Origin: Lactobacillus kefiranofaciens
GTDB taxonomy: Bacteria > Bacillota > Bacilli > Lactobacillales > Lactobacillaceae
Direction of reading: 5' to 3'
Length of the DNA: 64,000 nt
Assembly: GCF_900103655.1 (NCBI RefSeq)
Contig: NZ_FMXC01000001.1
Location: 62,001-126,000 of the forward strand
The notes beneath the pieces were generated by a model that had not been told where the DNA came from, did no database searches, and saw only the letters and a list, made by a program, of their open reading frames with translations. Positions 17,193 through 27,341 of the stretch are shown here, in pieces (the stretch's first letter is position 1; the number at the start of each line of letters is the position of its first letter). The position numbers and the translations under genes are program-made.

Positions 17193-17879
17193 ATGGTAAG
17201 TACAAAATTTTTAAAGAAATTAAAAGAAGAATATAATATTAAATTCAATAATGAAAAGCTGCTAGAAGAAGCCTTTACGCATTCTTCTTATTCAAATGAA
17301 CATTCTAATGATGGTATTCGTGATTATGAAAAGCTAGAATTTTTAGGTGATGCGGTTTTGGAATTGGCAGTTTCAGATTATCTTTATCGTCACTATCCTA
17401 AGCTTAATGAAGGTGAATTAACCAGGTTGAGATCGAACATCGTTAGAACTGAAGGTTTTTCAGAATTTGCGATTGAATGTGGTTTTCAAACAGAAATTCA
17501 CTTAGGTAATGGTGAAGAGAAAGCAGGTGCTAGAAGGCGTAAGACTTTGTTAGAAGATGTTTTTGAAGCTTTTAATGGTGCTTTGTTTTTAGATCAAGGA
17601 ATGCCAGCGGTTGAACACTTTTTGCATTTAACGGTTTATCCATTAATTGATAAAGGTGAATTTGATGATTCACGAGACTATAAGACTGATCTGCAGGAAT
17701 TATTGCAACAAGATGGCCCTGTTGATATTGAATATAGTGTGGTGAGTGAATCACAGCTTCCTTCACATTTTGTAGTTGAATTGAAAATTAATAATAAAGT
17801 ACAAACTCAAGGTGAAGGCCATAATAAAAAGGCAGCTGAGCAACAAGCAGCTAAATCAGCATTACAAAAATTTGAATAA
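17193..17879 (+). CDS. rnc: Ribonuclease III
   Basis: Cuts double-stranded RNA in rRNA maturation and mRNA turnover. The catalytic signature YEKLEFLGDAVLEL and a second acidic site (LLEDVFEAFNGALF) form the RNase III domain (about residues 1-155). A C-terminal dsRNA-binding domain follows and ends with GEGHNKKAAEQQAAKSAL. Length 228 residues. rnc-smc-ftsY is the conserved Firmicute order; acpP normally lies directly upstream, but here the opp genes intervene. Confidence 0.96.
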   Translation: MVSTKFLKKLKEEYNIKFNNEKLLEEAFTHSSYSNEHSNDGIRDYEKLEFLGDAVLELAVSDYLYRHYPKLNEGELTRLRSNIVRTEGFSEFAIECGFQTEIHLGNGEEKAGARRRKTLLEDVFEAFNGALFLDQGMPAVEHFLHLTVYPLIDKGEFDDSRDYKTDLQELLQQDGPVDIEYSVVSESQLPSHFVVELKINNKVQTQGEGHNKKAAEQQAAKSALQKFE

Positions 17880-17891
17880 GGGGATGAAAGA

Positions 17892-20800
17892 GTGCCATTA
17901 ACAGAATTAGTGCTCGATGGTTTTAAATCATTCGCTGATAAGACAATTATTCATTTTAATGATGGAATTACTGGAATCGTTGGTCCTAATGGCAGTGGTA
18001 AGAGTAATATTACTGAAGCTATTCGTTGGGTAATGGGAGAGTCCAGTGCCAAATCACTTCGTGGAACTAACATGAAAGATGTTATTTTTGCGGGGAGTCA
18101 ATTTCGAAAGCCTCTTAATAAGGCAGAAGTGACATTAGTCTTTGATAATCAAAAGCGTGAATTGGCATTTGATGCTGATCAAGTGTCAATTACGAGAAGG
18201 ATTTTACGCTCTGGTGATAGTGAATTCTGGATTAATAATCAACAGGTTCGAATGCGTGACGTGCATGCGCTTTTCCTTGATTCTGGAGTTTCACAGAATA
18301 GTCTGGCAATTATTTCTCAGGGACGAGTTGATCAAATTTTAAATTCGCGTCCTGAACAAAGAAGAGTAATCTTTGAAGAAGCAGCTGGTGTGCTTCACTT
18401 TAAACAACAAAAAGAAGCTGCTCAGACTCAATTAAAAAAGACGCAGGACAATCTAATTAGAATTAATGATTTAGTTAAAGAACTGAAGAATCGTCTTGAG
18501 CCGTTACATGAACAGAGTTCTTTAGCTAAGGAATACCAATTTCAAAAGGCAAGATTAGACAAAAAATTAAAGAGTCTGTTGGCTTTTGAAATTGAGGATA
18601 TTAATCGGCAAAAAGAAGAGGTACAGGAATCTGCTAGCAAAAATAAGGTTCTTTTAGCTAAACTTGATGCGGAAGTTAAAGAATCGCAAAATGCGGTTTC
18701 ACAAAAGAGAGCAGAATATCAAAAAATTCGTGATCAGCGTGAAAAAACACAAGCTGAATTATTGAAACTGAGTCAACAGCTATCTGACTTAAGTGCAAGT
18801 TTGCAGGTAGCAGAACAATCGCGTCAATTTGATGATGCAACTAAGGTGGAATATCAGAATCAAGTTAAAGCTTTAACAGCTGATTTAGTAAAATTTAATT
18901 CAACCTTAGCAGAATTACAGCAAAATCAGAAGAACCTAAAAAAGCAACAAGCAATATTACAGAAAAAGCGTGCGCAATTAACTGCACAATTGAAGGAAGA
19001 CCCAGAAGAATTAAATCAGCAGTTGGAAGATTGCCGTAATGATTATATTCAATTGCTTCAGGATCAAGCGACTACTAATAATCAGGTAGTTAATTTGAAT
19101 ACTGATTTAAAACGAAGTAAGGCAGATACTAGTTATCAGAATAACGATGTTTCAGAGCAGTTAAGTTCGGCTCAAAAAGAATTAGAGCAATTGCGTAATA
19201 AGGGAAAAAATTTAACCGAAAAGCGCAAGCAAGAAAAAGATAAATTTACGCAAATTAGTGAACAAAACGCTGAATTAAGTCAGAAACTAAATAGTTTACG
19301 GCAAATCGTTAATGATGAGCATAGTAAATTAGAAAAAGTTGAGGCACGTCATGAAGCTTTGCTTAATATTCAAAAGCGACATGAGGGCTACTACTATGGC
19401 GTAAGAAATGTTCTGAACCATTTGAATGAATTTAAGGGCGTAATAGGCGCTGTAGGTGAGTTAATTACTTTCCCAGCAGAACTTGAAGCAGCAATGACAA
19501 CTGCTTTGGGTAGTGGCGTACAGGATTTGATTACAACTAGCCGAGTTAGCGCTAGAAATGCCATTCATCAATTAAAGCTCAATCGAGCTGGGCGAGCTAC
19601 CTTTTTACCATTAGATGGATTAAGGCAGTATGGCATCCCACAATCAACGATAACTACATTAAGCTCATTCAATGGCTTCAAGGGAATAGCAAGTCAATTA
19701 GTAAAGACCAAAACAGAGCACGATATTTCTTCTGCCATTAATTATTTATTAGGTAGCGTGATTATTGTTGATACCATCGATACTGCAATGCTAATTTCAC
19801 AACGTGTAGGTCGTTACCGAATCGTTACGCTTGATGGAGATGTTATTTCTCCAGGCGGCTCAATGACTGGTGGTCAGAGAAATCAACGAAACAATTCTCC
19901 TTTGCAAACAGCGACTGAAATTAATAAATTAGAAAAGCAGCTTGAGGCCTTGTCTGCCAAGCTAAAAGCGGATCAAGCACAGCTAAAAGATTTTGCCGAT
20001 CAAAGTGTAAATGTATCTAATCAATTGCAAAAATTGCATGATTCTTTGCAAGAAACAAATCAGGCAATTAATGAAGCTGCTATTTCATTTCAAAATCAAG
20101 AGAAAGAAGTTAAGCGACTAACTGACGCCAATTCTTTATATGAGTCTCGCATAAAAGAGCGCAATGAGCGGATCGTTTCTTTGCAAAAACAAATTGAAGC
20201 TGCAAATGTTAAACAAGAAGATTTAACTAAGCAAGGTGAAAAGCAAAAGAAGCGGATGAATGATCTGCAAGATAAGATTCGCAATTTTAATAGCTTGAGT
20301 CAAAGAATTCAAGATCAGTTGTCACAACTTGATCCTAAAATTGCTGTGTTTACTAATAAATTAGAGAATTTGACTAGTCAGGAAAAAGAAAAAGTAGGTC
20401 AGATTGCTAATAACAAGCAACAAATCACAGATTTAAAGCAAAAATTGACTGATTTAGTTCAGAATGGTGAATTGTCGGTTAAAAAGAACTCAGATTTGAG
20501 AAAGCACAAAATTGAGATTAATCAGCAAACTGAGAAGTTACAAAAGAAATTAAATGACTTGAGTTCACAGTTAGGACAATTTGATGCGCAGATTAATCAG
20601 TTAGATCAAGTAGCTAGTCGAAACTATGATTTGCGTAAAGATGCTGCAATTGAGCAAGAAGATTATTCAGTTAAAATTGCTAAGTTTAATAGTCTAATTG
20701 ATCAAAGACTTGGGGTTTTGCGTGATGATTATTCCTTAACCTTTGAAGCTGCTTTAGCCCAAGCTGAAGGTGAAAATACAGAAGATAATCGTAATGAATT

Positions 20801-21461
20801 AACCAAAAGCGTCAAATTGCATCGAATGTCGATTGAAGATATTGGACCGGTAAATCTGGATACTATCCAGGAATATGAGGATGTTAGAAAACGTTATGAT
20901 TTCTTAGATGGACAGCAGAATGATTTACTCAAGGCTCGTGATGATCTTGAAAAATCAATGGATGAATTGGATGAAGAAGTTAAGTCACGTTTTAAATCAA
21001 CGTTTAATGCTGTTGCAGAAAGTTTTAAGAGTATTTTTCCGGTAGTCTTTAGTGGTGGCAAAGCTAAGTTGGAACTAACTGAACCGAATAACTTGCTAGA
21101 AACAGGGATTGAGATTATTGCTCAACCACCTGGTAAGAAGCTGCAGCGTTTGAGTCTTTTATCTGGTGGGGAACGTGCTTTAACTGCGATTACGTTGCTT
21201 TTTGCAATGTTACAGGTTAATCCAGTACCTTTCTGCGTATTAGATGAGGTTGAAGCCGCACTGGATGATGCGAATGTTACTCGCTTTGCTCAGTTTTTGC
21301 TTAAGTATGATCTTAAGACACAATTTATTGTGATTACTCACAGGCGCGGTACGATGAGGCAAGCAGATCAATTGTATGGCGTGGTGATGCAAGAATCTGG
21401 TATTTCTCAAGTCTTATCAGTATCATTAAAAGAAATGAAAAATAAAAATGAGGTGAAGTAA
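17892..21461 (+). CDS. smc: Chromosome segregation protein SMC
   Basis: Structural maintenance of chromosomes ATPase that compacts and separates the nucleoid with ScpA/ScpB. The N-terminal head has [13 protein letters not shown]. Two long coiled-coil arms flank a hinge at about residues 510-670 ([12 protein letters not shown] ... GGSMTGG). The C-terminal head has [10 protein letters not shown] and [10 protein letters not shown]. Length 1189 residues is standard. The GTG at 17892 has a GGGGATGAAAG site. ftsY starts directly after its stop. Confidence 0.96.
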   Translation: MPLTELVLDGFKSFADKTIIHFNDGITGIVGPNGSGKSNITEAIRWVMGESSAKSLRGTNMKDVIFAGSQFRKPLNKAEVTLVFDNQKRELAFDADQVSITRRILRSGDSEFWINNQQVRMRDVHALFLDSGVSQNSLAIISQGRVDQILNSRPEQRRVIFEEAAGVLHFKQQKEAAQTQLKKTQDNLIRINDLVKELKNRLEPLHEQSSLAKEYQFQKARLDKKLKSLLAFEIEDINRQKEEVQESASKNKVLLAKLDAEVKESQNAVSQKRAEYQKIRDQREKTQAELLKLSQQLSDLSASLQVAEQSRQFDDATKVEYQNQVKALTADLVKFNSTLAELQQNQKNLKKQQAILQKKRAQLTAQLKEDPEELNQQLEDCRNDYIQLLQDQATTNNQVVNLNTDLKRSKADTSYQNNDVSEQLSSAQKELEQLRNKGKNLTEKRKQEKDKFTQISEQNAELSQKLNSLRQIVNDEHSKLEKVEARHEALLNIQKRHEGYYYGVRNVLNHLNEFKGVIGAVGELITFPAELEAAMTTALGSGVQDLITTSRVSARNAIHQLKLNRAGRATFLPLDGLRQYGIPQSTITTLSSFNGFKGIASQLVKTKTEHDISSAINYLLGSVIIVDTIDTAMLISQRVGRYRIVTLDGDVISPGGSMTGGQRNQRNNSPLQTATEINKLEKQLEALSAKLKADQAQLKDFADQSVNVSNQLQKLHDSLQETNQAINEAAISFQNQEKEVKRLTDANSLYESRIKERNERIVSLQKQIEAANVKQEDLTKQGEKQKKRMNDLQDKIRNFNSLSQRIQDQLSQLDPKIAVFTNKLENLTSQEKEKVGQIANNKQQITDLKQKLTDLVQNGELSVKKNSDLRKHKIEINQQTEKLQKKLNDLSSQLGQFDAQINQLDQVASRNYDLRKDAAIEQEDYSVKIAKFNSLIDQRLGVLRDDYSLTFEAALAQAEGENTEDNRNELTKSVKLHRMSIEDIGPVNLDTIQEYEDVRKRYDFLDGQQNDLLKARDDLEKSMDELDEEVKSRFKSTFNAVAESFKSIFPVVFSGGKAKLELTEPNNLLETGIEIIAQPPGKKLQRLSLLSGGERALTAITLLFAMLQVNPVPFCVLDEVEAALDDANVTRFAQFLLKYDLKTQFIVITHRRGTMRQADQLYGVVMQESGISQVLSVSLKEMKNKNEVK

Positions 21462-22766
21462 TTGGGATTATTTGATCGAATTAAAAAATCTCTCTTTGGT
21501 AAAAAAGATGAAGACGAAGATAAGAAAAAAGAAGAACAAAAACAGCAAGAAAAAGAAGAATCTACTGCTGAAGTAGAAACAGAAAATCAAGAAGAAGAGG
21601 CTGAATCAGCTTCTGAAGAAACTCCAGAAAATACAGAATCGGAAACTATAGAACAAGAAAAGGAAAGTACTGATTCTGAAACATCTGAGTCTGAAGATGA
21701 ACCAACTTCTGAAGTTGAGGAAGAGCCTGAAACTGAAGAAGTAGAATCAGAAGAAGCAGATACAACTTCTGTAGATCAAGAACAATCTGAAGAATCAAAA
21801 CCTGCTGAAGAGAAATCAGAGACTGAAGAAGATTCAAATGAACAGCTTTATGAAAAAGGTTTAGAGAAAACCAATAAGGGCTTTGGTGCACGCTTAAATG
21901 CTTTCTTTGCCAAGTTTAGAACAGTTGATGAAGACTTTTTTGATGATCTGGAAGACTTGCTCATTGAATCTGATGTTGGTTATGAAACTGCTGAGCAATT
22001 GACGGACGAATTGCGTGAAGAGGCCAAATTGCAAAATGCCAAGTCACGTGATGATTTAAAGAAGGTTATTGTTGAAAAACTGGTTGATCTTTATGATCAA
22101 GGTGGTAATAGCGAGGATGAAAAACTTATTTATCATCCAGACGATAAGCCAAATGTTTACTTGTTTGTCGGCGTAAATGGTGCTGGCAAGACGACTACTA
22201 TTGGTAAACTGGCTAAGCGTTTTAAGGATGAAGGCAAGTCAGTTATCTTGGCAGCTGCCGATACCTTTAGAGCAGGGGCAGTTGAACAATTAGTAGAATG
22301 GGGCAAGCGTGTAGATGTGCCAGTTGTAACTGGCAAAGCACAAGCTGACCCCGCTTCTGTTGTTTATGATGCCACTGAACGAGCAATTAATGAAAAGGCA
22401 GACTATCTCTTAGTTGATACCGCTGGTCGTCTGCAAAACAAGAAAAATTTAATGGCTGAACTAGAAAAAATTCAGCGTACAATTAAGAAGCTTTTGCCCA
22501 AGCAACCAACAGAGACTTTATTGGTGCTTGATGGTTCAACTGGGCAAAATGCTTTGCTTCAAGCCAAAGACTTTGATAAAACTACTAAACTAACTGGTTT
22601 GGTTTTAACTAAGCTTGATGGTTCATCTAAAGGTGGGGTTGTATTGGCAATCCGTAACGAGATGAATTTGCCAGTTAAGTTAGTTGGCCTTGGCGAAAAA
22701 GCAGAAGACTTAGCAGACTTTGATGCAGCTAATTACGCTATTGGCCTTTTCCATGGCTTAGTCTAG
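21462..22766 (+). CDS. ftsY: Signal recognition particle receptor FtsY
   Basis: Membrane-associated GTPase that receives the SRP-ribosome complex (Ffh is encoded 5 kb downstream). After a short basic start (MGLFDRIKKSLFGKKDEDED) comes a Glu/Ser/Thr-rich acidic region (residues ~20-125), then the N domain and G domain with GVNGAGKTTTIGKLA, DTFRAGAVEQL, DTAGR and TKLDG. TTG start at 21462, immediately after smc, with an AGGTGAAG site inside the smc end. Length 434 residues, inflated by the acidic region. Confidence 0.95.
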   Translation: MGLFDRIKKSLFGKKDEDEDKKKEEQKQQEKEESTAEVETENQEEEAESASEETPENTESETIEQEKESTDSETSESEDEPTSEVEEEPETEEVESEEADTTSVDQEQSEESKPAEEKSETEEDSNEQLYEKGLEKTNKGFGARLNAFFAKFRTVDEDFFDDLEDLLIESDVGYETAEQLTDELREEAKLQNAKSRDDLKKVIVEKLVDLYDQGGNSEDEKLIYHPDDKPNVYLFVGVNGAGKTTTIGKLAKRFKDEGKSVILAAADTFRAGAVEQLVEWGKRVDVPVVTGKAQADPASVVYDATERAINEKADYLLVDTAGRLQNKKNLMAELEKIQRTIKKLLPKQPTETLLVLDGSTGQNALLQAKDFDKTTKLTGLVLTKLDGSSKGGVVLAIRNEMNLPVKLVGLGEKAEDLADFDAANYAIGLFHGLV

Positions 22767-22808
22767 TGATAAAGTAAATATATAATTTCAATTTATAAGG
22801 AGAATTTT

Positions 22809-24230
22809 ATGAAAGAATATAGTGCTTGTACTACCATTTTAGTTGGTAAAAAAGCTTCAATTGACGGCACGACTATGATCGCTCGTAACGATGATACTTT
22901 CCGTCCAATTACCCCACAAAAATTTATTATCGAACCTGCGCGTCATGGTGAAAAGAAACACATTAAGTCATGGCTCAATAAGTTTGAAATGGATTTACCG
23001 GAAGATGCACAACGTGTTCCTGCTGTACCAAATGTTGATTATAAACACCGTGGTTACTATGACGAAAGTGGTATTAACCAAGAAAACGTATGTATGTCAT
23101 GTACCGAATCAACTTACGGTAACGAAAGAACTTTAGCTTTTGACCCACTTGTTAAGGATGGTCTTGATGAAGATTGTATGCAAACTTCAGTATTGCCATA
23201 CATTCATTCTGCACGTGATGGTGTGCAATACTTAGGTAAATTGATTGCTAAGTACGGTTCACCAGCTGGTAACTCAGTTCTCTTCAGTGATAAAGACGAA
23301 ATCTGGTACATGGAAATTGTTACTGGTCACCACTGGGTTGCTGAACGTATCCCAGATGACTGCTATGCTGCAACTGGTAATCGTGTAGCCATTGAACAAG
23401 TTGATTTTGACAATCCTGATTACTTCATGTGGAGTGAAGGCATTCAAGATTTCGTTGAAAAGCACCACTTGAACCCTGATCATGAAGGTTGGAACTTCCG
23501 TCATATTTTCGGTACCTATACTGAACAAGATCATCACTATAACACTAACCGTCAATGGTATATTCAAAAGTTGTTCAACCCTGAGATTGAACAAGATCCA
23601 CAAGACGGCGACATTCCATTTATCCGTAAGGCTGCTAAGAAGATTACCAAGGAAGATATTCAATTTGCTTTAGGTTCTCACTACCAAGACACGCCATACG
23701 ATCCATTTGGCAAGGGTACTGATGAAGAAAAGCACCGCTACCGTCCAATTGGCTTAAACCGCACTCAAAATGCTCACGTTTTGCAAATTAGAAGCGATGT
23801 TCCTGCAGATCGTGCTGCTATTATGTGGTTATGTATTGGTGGCCCAACATTTACTCCATTTGTTCCATTCTTTGCTAATATGAGTGATACTGATCCTTCA
23901 TACAACAATACTTCAATGGATTACAATATGAATGATGCATGGTGGTACTATAAGTCATTTGCTGCTATTGTTGAAAGCCATTACCCACAATTCGTTCAAC
24001 TTGACACTACTTACTTAACTGAACTTAACCGTTACTTCAGAGGTCGGGTTGAAGAAATTATTGCTGGTAGTGAAGGCAAGTCAGGCGATGAATTGACTGC
24101 ATATTTGACCAAGGAGAACCAAAAGACAGTTGCCCATACTCGTAAGGAAACTGAAAAGCTTTGGGGTCAAATGATGATTGATTCAATTAATATGTCTAAA
24201 TTGACTTTCAATATGGATGAAAATCTTTAA
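22809..24230 (+). CDS. pepD: Dipeptidase PepD (C69 family)
   Basis: Cytoplasmic dipeptidase of the N-terminal nucleophile family C69, completing the breakdown of peptides imported by Opp. It begins MKEYSACTTILVGKKASIDG; Cys7 is the predicted nucleophile, with the family TTMIARNDD segment after it. Length 473 residues fits lactobacillar PepD. AAGGAG site at good spacing. It has its own terminator. In many Firmicutes ftsY is followed directly by ylxM-ffh; here PepD opens a 4.5 kb accessory insert. Codon bias suggests good expression. Confidence 0.93.
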   Translation: MKEYSACTTILVGKKASIDGTTMIARNDDTFRPITPQKFIIEPARHGEKKHIKSWLNKFEMDLPEDAQRVPAVPNVDYKHRGYYDESGINQENVCMSCTESTYGNERTLAFDPLVKDGLDEDCMQTSVLPYIHSARDGVQYLGKLIAKYGSPAGNSVLFSDKDEIWYMEIVTGHHWVAERIPDDCYAATGNRVAIEQVDFDNPDYFMWSEGIQDFVEKHHLNPDHEGWNFRHIFGTYTEQDHHYNTNRQWYIQKLFNPEIEQDPQDGDIPFIRKAAKKITKEDIQFALGSHYQDTPYDPFGKGTDEEKHRYRPIGLNRTQNAHVLQIRSDVPADRAAIMWLCIGGPTFTPFVPFFANMSDTDPSYNNTSMDYNMNDAWWYYKSFAAIVESHYPQFVQLDTTYLTELNRYFRGRVEEIIAGSEGKSGDELTAYLTKENQKTVAHTRKETEKLWGQMMIDSINMSKLTFNMDENL

Positions 24231-24243
24231 TTTACGTTTTAAG

Positions 24244-24272
24244 AAACAGTTCACTTGTTGAGCTGTTTTTTT
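24244..24272 (+). terminator. Terminator after pepD
   Basis: Ten-base stem AAACAGTTCA (24244-24253) / TGAGCTGTTT (24259-24268) with one G-T pair, 5-base loop, and a T run. Confidence 0.88.
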
Positions 24273-24315
24273 CTTGCGCTAGTATAATTAAATTGGTAGA
24301 TGGAAAGGATGATAA

Positions 24316-24720
24316 ATGATGACAGAGAACACGATTGGTTCATTTTTTACTAAAATGAGCAATGAAGTTGAAAAACAAATGGATGAAGACCTTAAAAATT
24401 TTGGTATTACCGCTAATGAATTAGAAGTCTTAATCGAGTTAAGATATCATAAACATGGTAAAAAACTAGAAAAATTAGCTAAAGCAATACATGTGAATGA
24501 TGAGAAATTAAAGACATTAACAACTCCACTTGCTACTAAGAAATTAATTACCATTTCTAATGATACAGCTATGGATACAGATGAAGGAAAAGAGCTTTGC
24601 AAGAAGGTAGCACAGCATCGGCGGGATACTGATCAAACCATTACGGCAATGCTAAGCAAAGATGAAACTTTAGGCTTAGTAAATGTTCTGAAAAAAATGT
24701 TAAAAGAAGAGGAAAGTTAG
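24316..24720 (+). CDS. Small MarR-like protein of unknown role
   Basis: 134 residues, with an ATG preceded by GAAAGGA at good spacing. The pattern (helical N-terminus, FGITANELEVLIELRYH, then a helix-turn-helix-like LEKLAKAIHVNDEKLKTLTTPLATKKLITI and a helical C-terminus) resembles MarR-family winged-helix regulators. The wing is short and the match is by eye only. It has a TATAAT at 24283-24288 and a strong terminator behind it, so it is probably a single-gene unit. It could regulate the neighbouring permease; no operator was identified. Confidence 0.65.
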   Translation: MMTENTIGSFFTKMSNEVEKQMDEDLKNFGITANELEVLIELRYHKHGKKLEKLAKAIHVNDEKLKTLTTPLATKKLITISNDTAMDTDEGKELCKKVAQHRRDTDQTITAMLSKDETLGLVNVLKKMLKEEES

Positions 24721-24726
24721 GGTATG

Positions 24727-24752
24727 AAAAAAGCGGCTTTGGCCGCTTTTTT
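24727..24752. terminator. Bidirectional terminator between convergent genes
   Basis: Perfect 11-base stem AAAAAAGCGGC (24727-24737) / GCCGCTTTTTT (24742-24752) with a 4-base loop. The A run and T run make it work in both directions, for the MarR-like gene on plus and the permease on minus. Confidence 0.93.
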
Positions 24753-24762
24753 GTTTGAAATA

Positions 24763-26190
24763 TTATTTTTTCTTGTTTAACACAGAATGATGAATGCCAT
24801 AAGTAAAGTAGATGATTAATCCTAAAATAAACCAAATACCGGCGTAGAGTTTAGCTTGATAATCTAATCCTAAAAAGACAATCAATGCAGCTAAGAAGCC
24901 TAATGCAGGCAGTACCGGATAAAATGGCATTTTGAAAGATGGATCATCAATATCTTTGCCTTCACGCGGACGTAATTTATAAATTCCTAGTGAAACAAAC
25001 ATGAAGGCGATCAAAGTACCTGCAGAAACTAGTTGTGACAACATTGAGAATGGGAAAAATGCTCCCAACAAGATACCAACTACTGTTAAAGTCCATAATG
25101 CGTTATTAGGGCAACGTTCAGAATTTAATTTACCTAGCCACTTAGGCAACATTCCGTCTCGACCAAATGAATAAATTAATCTTGATCCAGCCATACTCAT
25201 GCCGATTAAAGCTGTAAACATTCCTAAAACTGCAATAGTTTGAACAATAACTGCGACAATTGGATGTCCTGCGTAACGTAGAGCTAAACCAACTGGTTCT
25301 GCGGAATTTGCATATTTTTGATATGGCATCATGCCAACTAGAACTAAACTAACACCGACAAAAAGGGCAACGGCGATTACCAGTGAGCCTAAAATGCCGC
25401 GGGGCATCGTCTTTTGTGGATTAATAGCTTCGGCTGAATTAGCCGCAATTGAGTCAAATCCAATGTAGGATAAGAAAATCATTGATACGCCGGCATAAAT
25501 TCCTTGCCAACCACCAAATGATCCATTAGCAGTTGGTCGATATTTTGGAATAAATGGCATAAAGTTGGCTGCTTTTAATGCAGTTAAACCAACAACAATG
25601 AAAAGTAAGATTGCTAGCACTTTGAGCACTACCAAAGCATTTTCAACACGTGCGGCTCTTGATACGCCGTGGCCGATTAATAAAGCTACTAATAAAATGG
25701 AAAGCAGTGAGATTGCATCGATAATTCCACCATTTGTACCAAATGCATTAGATAATGAAGCTGGTAGCTTTAGACCAATCGGTGCGATCAAGGCTCGGAA
25801 ATTAGCAGAAAGTCCGGAACCGACAAAGGCCAAGGCAATAAAGTATTCAGCTAAGAGTGCCCAGCCAGCGACCCAACCCCAAAATTCGCCAAAAACAACA
25901 TTAATCCAAGAATAGGCAGAACCTGCAAATGGCATTGCGGCAGCCATTTCTGCATAAGCAAAAGCAACTAATCCCGCGGCTATCGCTGCTAAGATAAATG
26001 AAATTGCGACGGCTGGACCAGTATGTAGTGCCGCAACTTCACCCGGTAGAGTAAAAATTGAAGCTGAAACAATCGTTCCAACACCTAAAGCTAGAAAGTC
26101 CTTAACTTTTAATGAGCGAACCAAGTGTCCATCTTTGTTTTCATAAACGCGCGGATCTTCTTTTTTGTTCATTCTTTGCCAGAGATTCAC
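24763..26190 (-). CDS. APC-family amino acid permease
   Basis: Membrane transporter of the amino acid-polyamine-organocation superfamily, 475 residues with about 12 predicted helices. The first helix segment (LALGVGTIVSASIFTLPG) is the typical unwound TM1 substrate site, and the best relatives by pattern are YfnA/cationic amino acid transporter-like proteins. Substrate is not readable from sequence. GTG start at 26190 with an AAGGGGAG site on the minus strand; an internal ATG is 6 codons in. It is divergent from the broken sugar transporter. Confidence 0.88.
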   Translation of the reverse strand: MNLWQRMNKKEDPRVYENKDGHLVRSLKVKDFLALGVGTIVSASIFTLPGEVAALHTGPAVAISFILAAIAAGLVAFAYAEMAAAMPFAGSAYSWINVVFGEFWGWVAGWALLAEYFIALAFVGSGLSANFRALIAPIGLKLPASLSNAFGTNGGIIDAISLLSILLVALLIGHGVSRAARVENALVVLKVLAILLFIVVGLTALKAANFMPFIPKYRPTANGSFGGWQGIYAGVSMIFLSYIGFDSIAANSAEAINPQKTMPRGILGSLVIAVALFVGVSLVLVGMMPYQKYANSAEPVGLALRYAGHPIVAVIVQTIAVLGMFTALIGMSMAGSRLIYSFGRDGMLPKWLGKLNSERCPNNALWTLTVVGILLGAFFPFSMLSQLVSAGTLIAFMFVSLGIYKLRPREGKDIDDPSFKMPFYPVLPALGFLAALIVFLGLDYQAKLYAGIWFILGLIIYFTYGIHHSVLNKKK

Positions 26191-26281
26191 AATACAACTC
26201 CCCTTTACGTTTTAATTATGTATCTAATTATAATTAAAAATACGTTAAAAAAGCAACCATAAAATATTTAATATTTTAACT

Positions 26282-26347
26282 TTATAGGAATTATAGGAAC
26301 TGAAAACACTTACTTTTTGTTACAAGTCGCAACTTGCGTTATAACAA
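26282..26347. promoter_or_regulatory. Operator-like repeats between permease and broken sugar transporter
   Basis: A direct repeat of TTATAGGAA (26282-26299, two copies back to back) is followed by a nested inverted repeat: outer arms TTGTTA (26317-26322) and TAACAA (26342-26347), inner arms CAAGT (26323-26327) and ACTTG (26332-26336). The 206-base gap between the divergent genes has no other feature I could name. The regulator is unknown. Confidence 0.4.
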
Positions 26348-26396
26348 TTATTAGGGTTTTAAAAGTAATAATTATTTATGAATTGGAAAGAATTTT

Positions 26397-27264
26397 ATGG
26401 CTTTATTAATCGCTTTAATTAACATAGTAGGTTGGGTTTTGATCCCATTAACAGTAAAGGGCTCTCCTGCTCATCAAATTGCAGGGATGGGATTGGGTGC
26501 ATTCATTACTGCATTCATTACTGCATTTATTATTTATCTCTGTACTAGACCAGCCTTTGATGCTGCAACTTGGGGAGTAGCTTTCATTGCAGGGATGCTT
26601 TGGACAAATGGGACAATTCATCTCTTATACGCGCATAGGTGTTAGTGGGACTATTCCTTTATCAGCTGGTTTTCAGTTAGTAGGTAATTCATTGATTGGG
26701 GTTCTGATCTTTGGTGAATGGTCAACTGTTCAAGCTAAGATTATCGGTTTTATTGCTTTAGTTTTAGTAGTTGTAGGAATCGTTCTAAGTTCTAAGAGTG
26801 ATGACCAAGAATCTAGTAATGCTAATGCTAAAAATATTGCATTTTTGCTTGTCACTACAATTGGTTTTTGGATTTACTCAAGTTTTCCTAAGCTAATTGC
26901 CAAAAATATTAATCCTAACGTTAATGGCCTAGATTATATCTTGCCAGAAATGTTTGGTGTTTTAGTTGGTACGGTTGTATACATCATTGGTTCACATTCA
27001 ACCTTTGTATATAGAGGTAAGCTGTTGTGGCAAAATAGTATTGCTGGATTAGAATTCGGTATTGGTACCTTATTTTATTTGTTTTCGGTAAAGCAAAATG
27101 GGGTTACCAATGCATTTATTTACAGTCAGTTGTGCTCTGTCATTTCTGCCTTTGGTGGAATTTGGTTCTTGCATGAATCAAAATCTAAACGTGAGATGAC
27201 TTATATTATCATTGGTTTGATTTTTATTGTGGGCGGTAGCATCTTGACAGGTTTTGCCAAATAA
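26397..27264 (+). pseudogene. Broken GRP-family sugar uptake protein (GlcU/RbsU-like), frameshifted
   Basis: Drug/metabolite-superfamily sugar transporter of the glucose/ribose porter type. The first frame (26397-26645) reads LLIALINIVGWVLIPLTVKG and ends shortly after GMLWTNG. The rest continues in another frame from about 26605 (GQMGQFISYTRIGVSGT) to 27264. Intact relatives read G-L/M-L-W-x-I-G-Q-x-G-Q-F, so about 7-8 bases appear lost at 26600-26612. A 12-base tandem duplication (GCATTCATTACT, near 26499-26522) adds the repeat FITAFITAF in TM2. Ribosome binding site GGAAAG is present. The protein is unlikely to be made intact. Confidence 0.8.
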
Positions 27265-27278
27265 AAATTAATGAAAGA

Positions 27279-27316
27279 AAAGGACCTTGATTATTTTGAT
27301 CAGAGTCCCTTTTTGA
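27279..27316 (+). terminator. Terminator after the broken sugar transporter
   Basis: Hairpin GGACCTTGAT (27282-27291) / ATCAGAGTCC (27299-27308) with one mismatch, then CTTTTT. It insulates the following ylxM-ffh unit. Confidence 0.8.
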
Positions 27317-27341
27317 TATACTAAAGGCTGGTGAAACATAT

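Noticed and set aside
21646-21891. Minus-strand open frame opposite ftsY
   Set aside because: It mirrors the Glu/Ser repeat region; the Leu/Gln-rich product and lack of a ribosome binding site mark it as a shadow.
23274-23663. Minus-strand 129-codon frame inside pepD
   Set aside because: Antisense to a well-conserved, strongly codon-biased gene; no start signals of its own.
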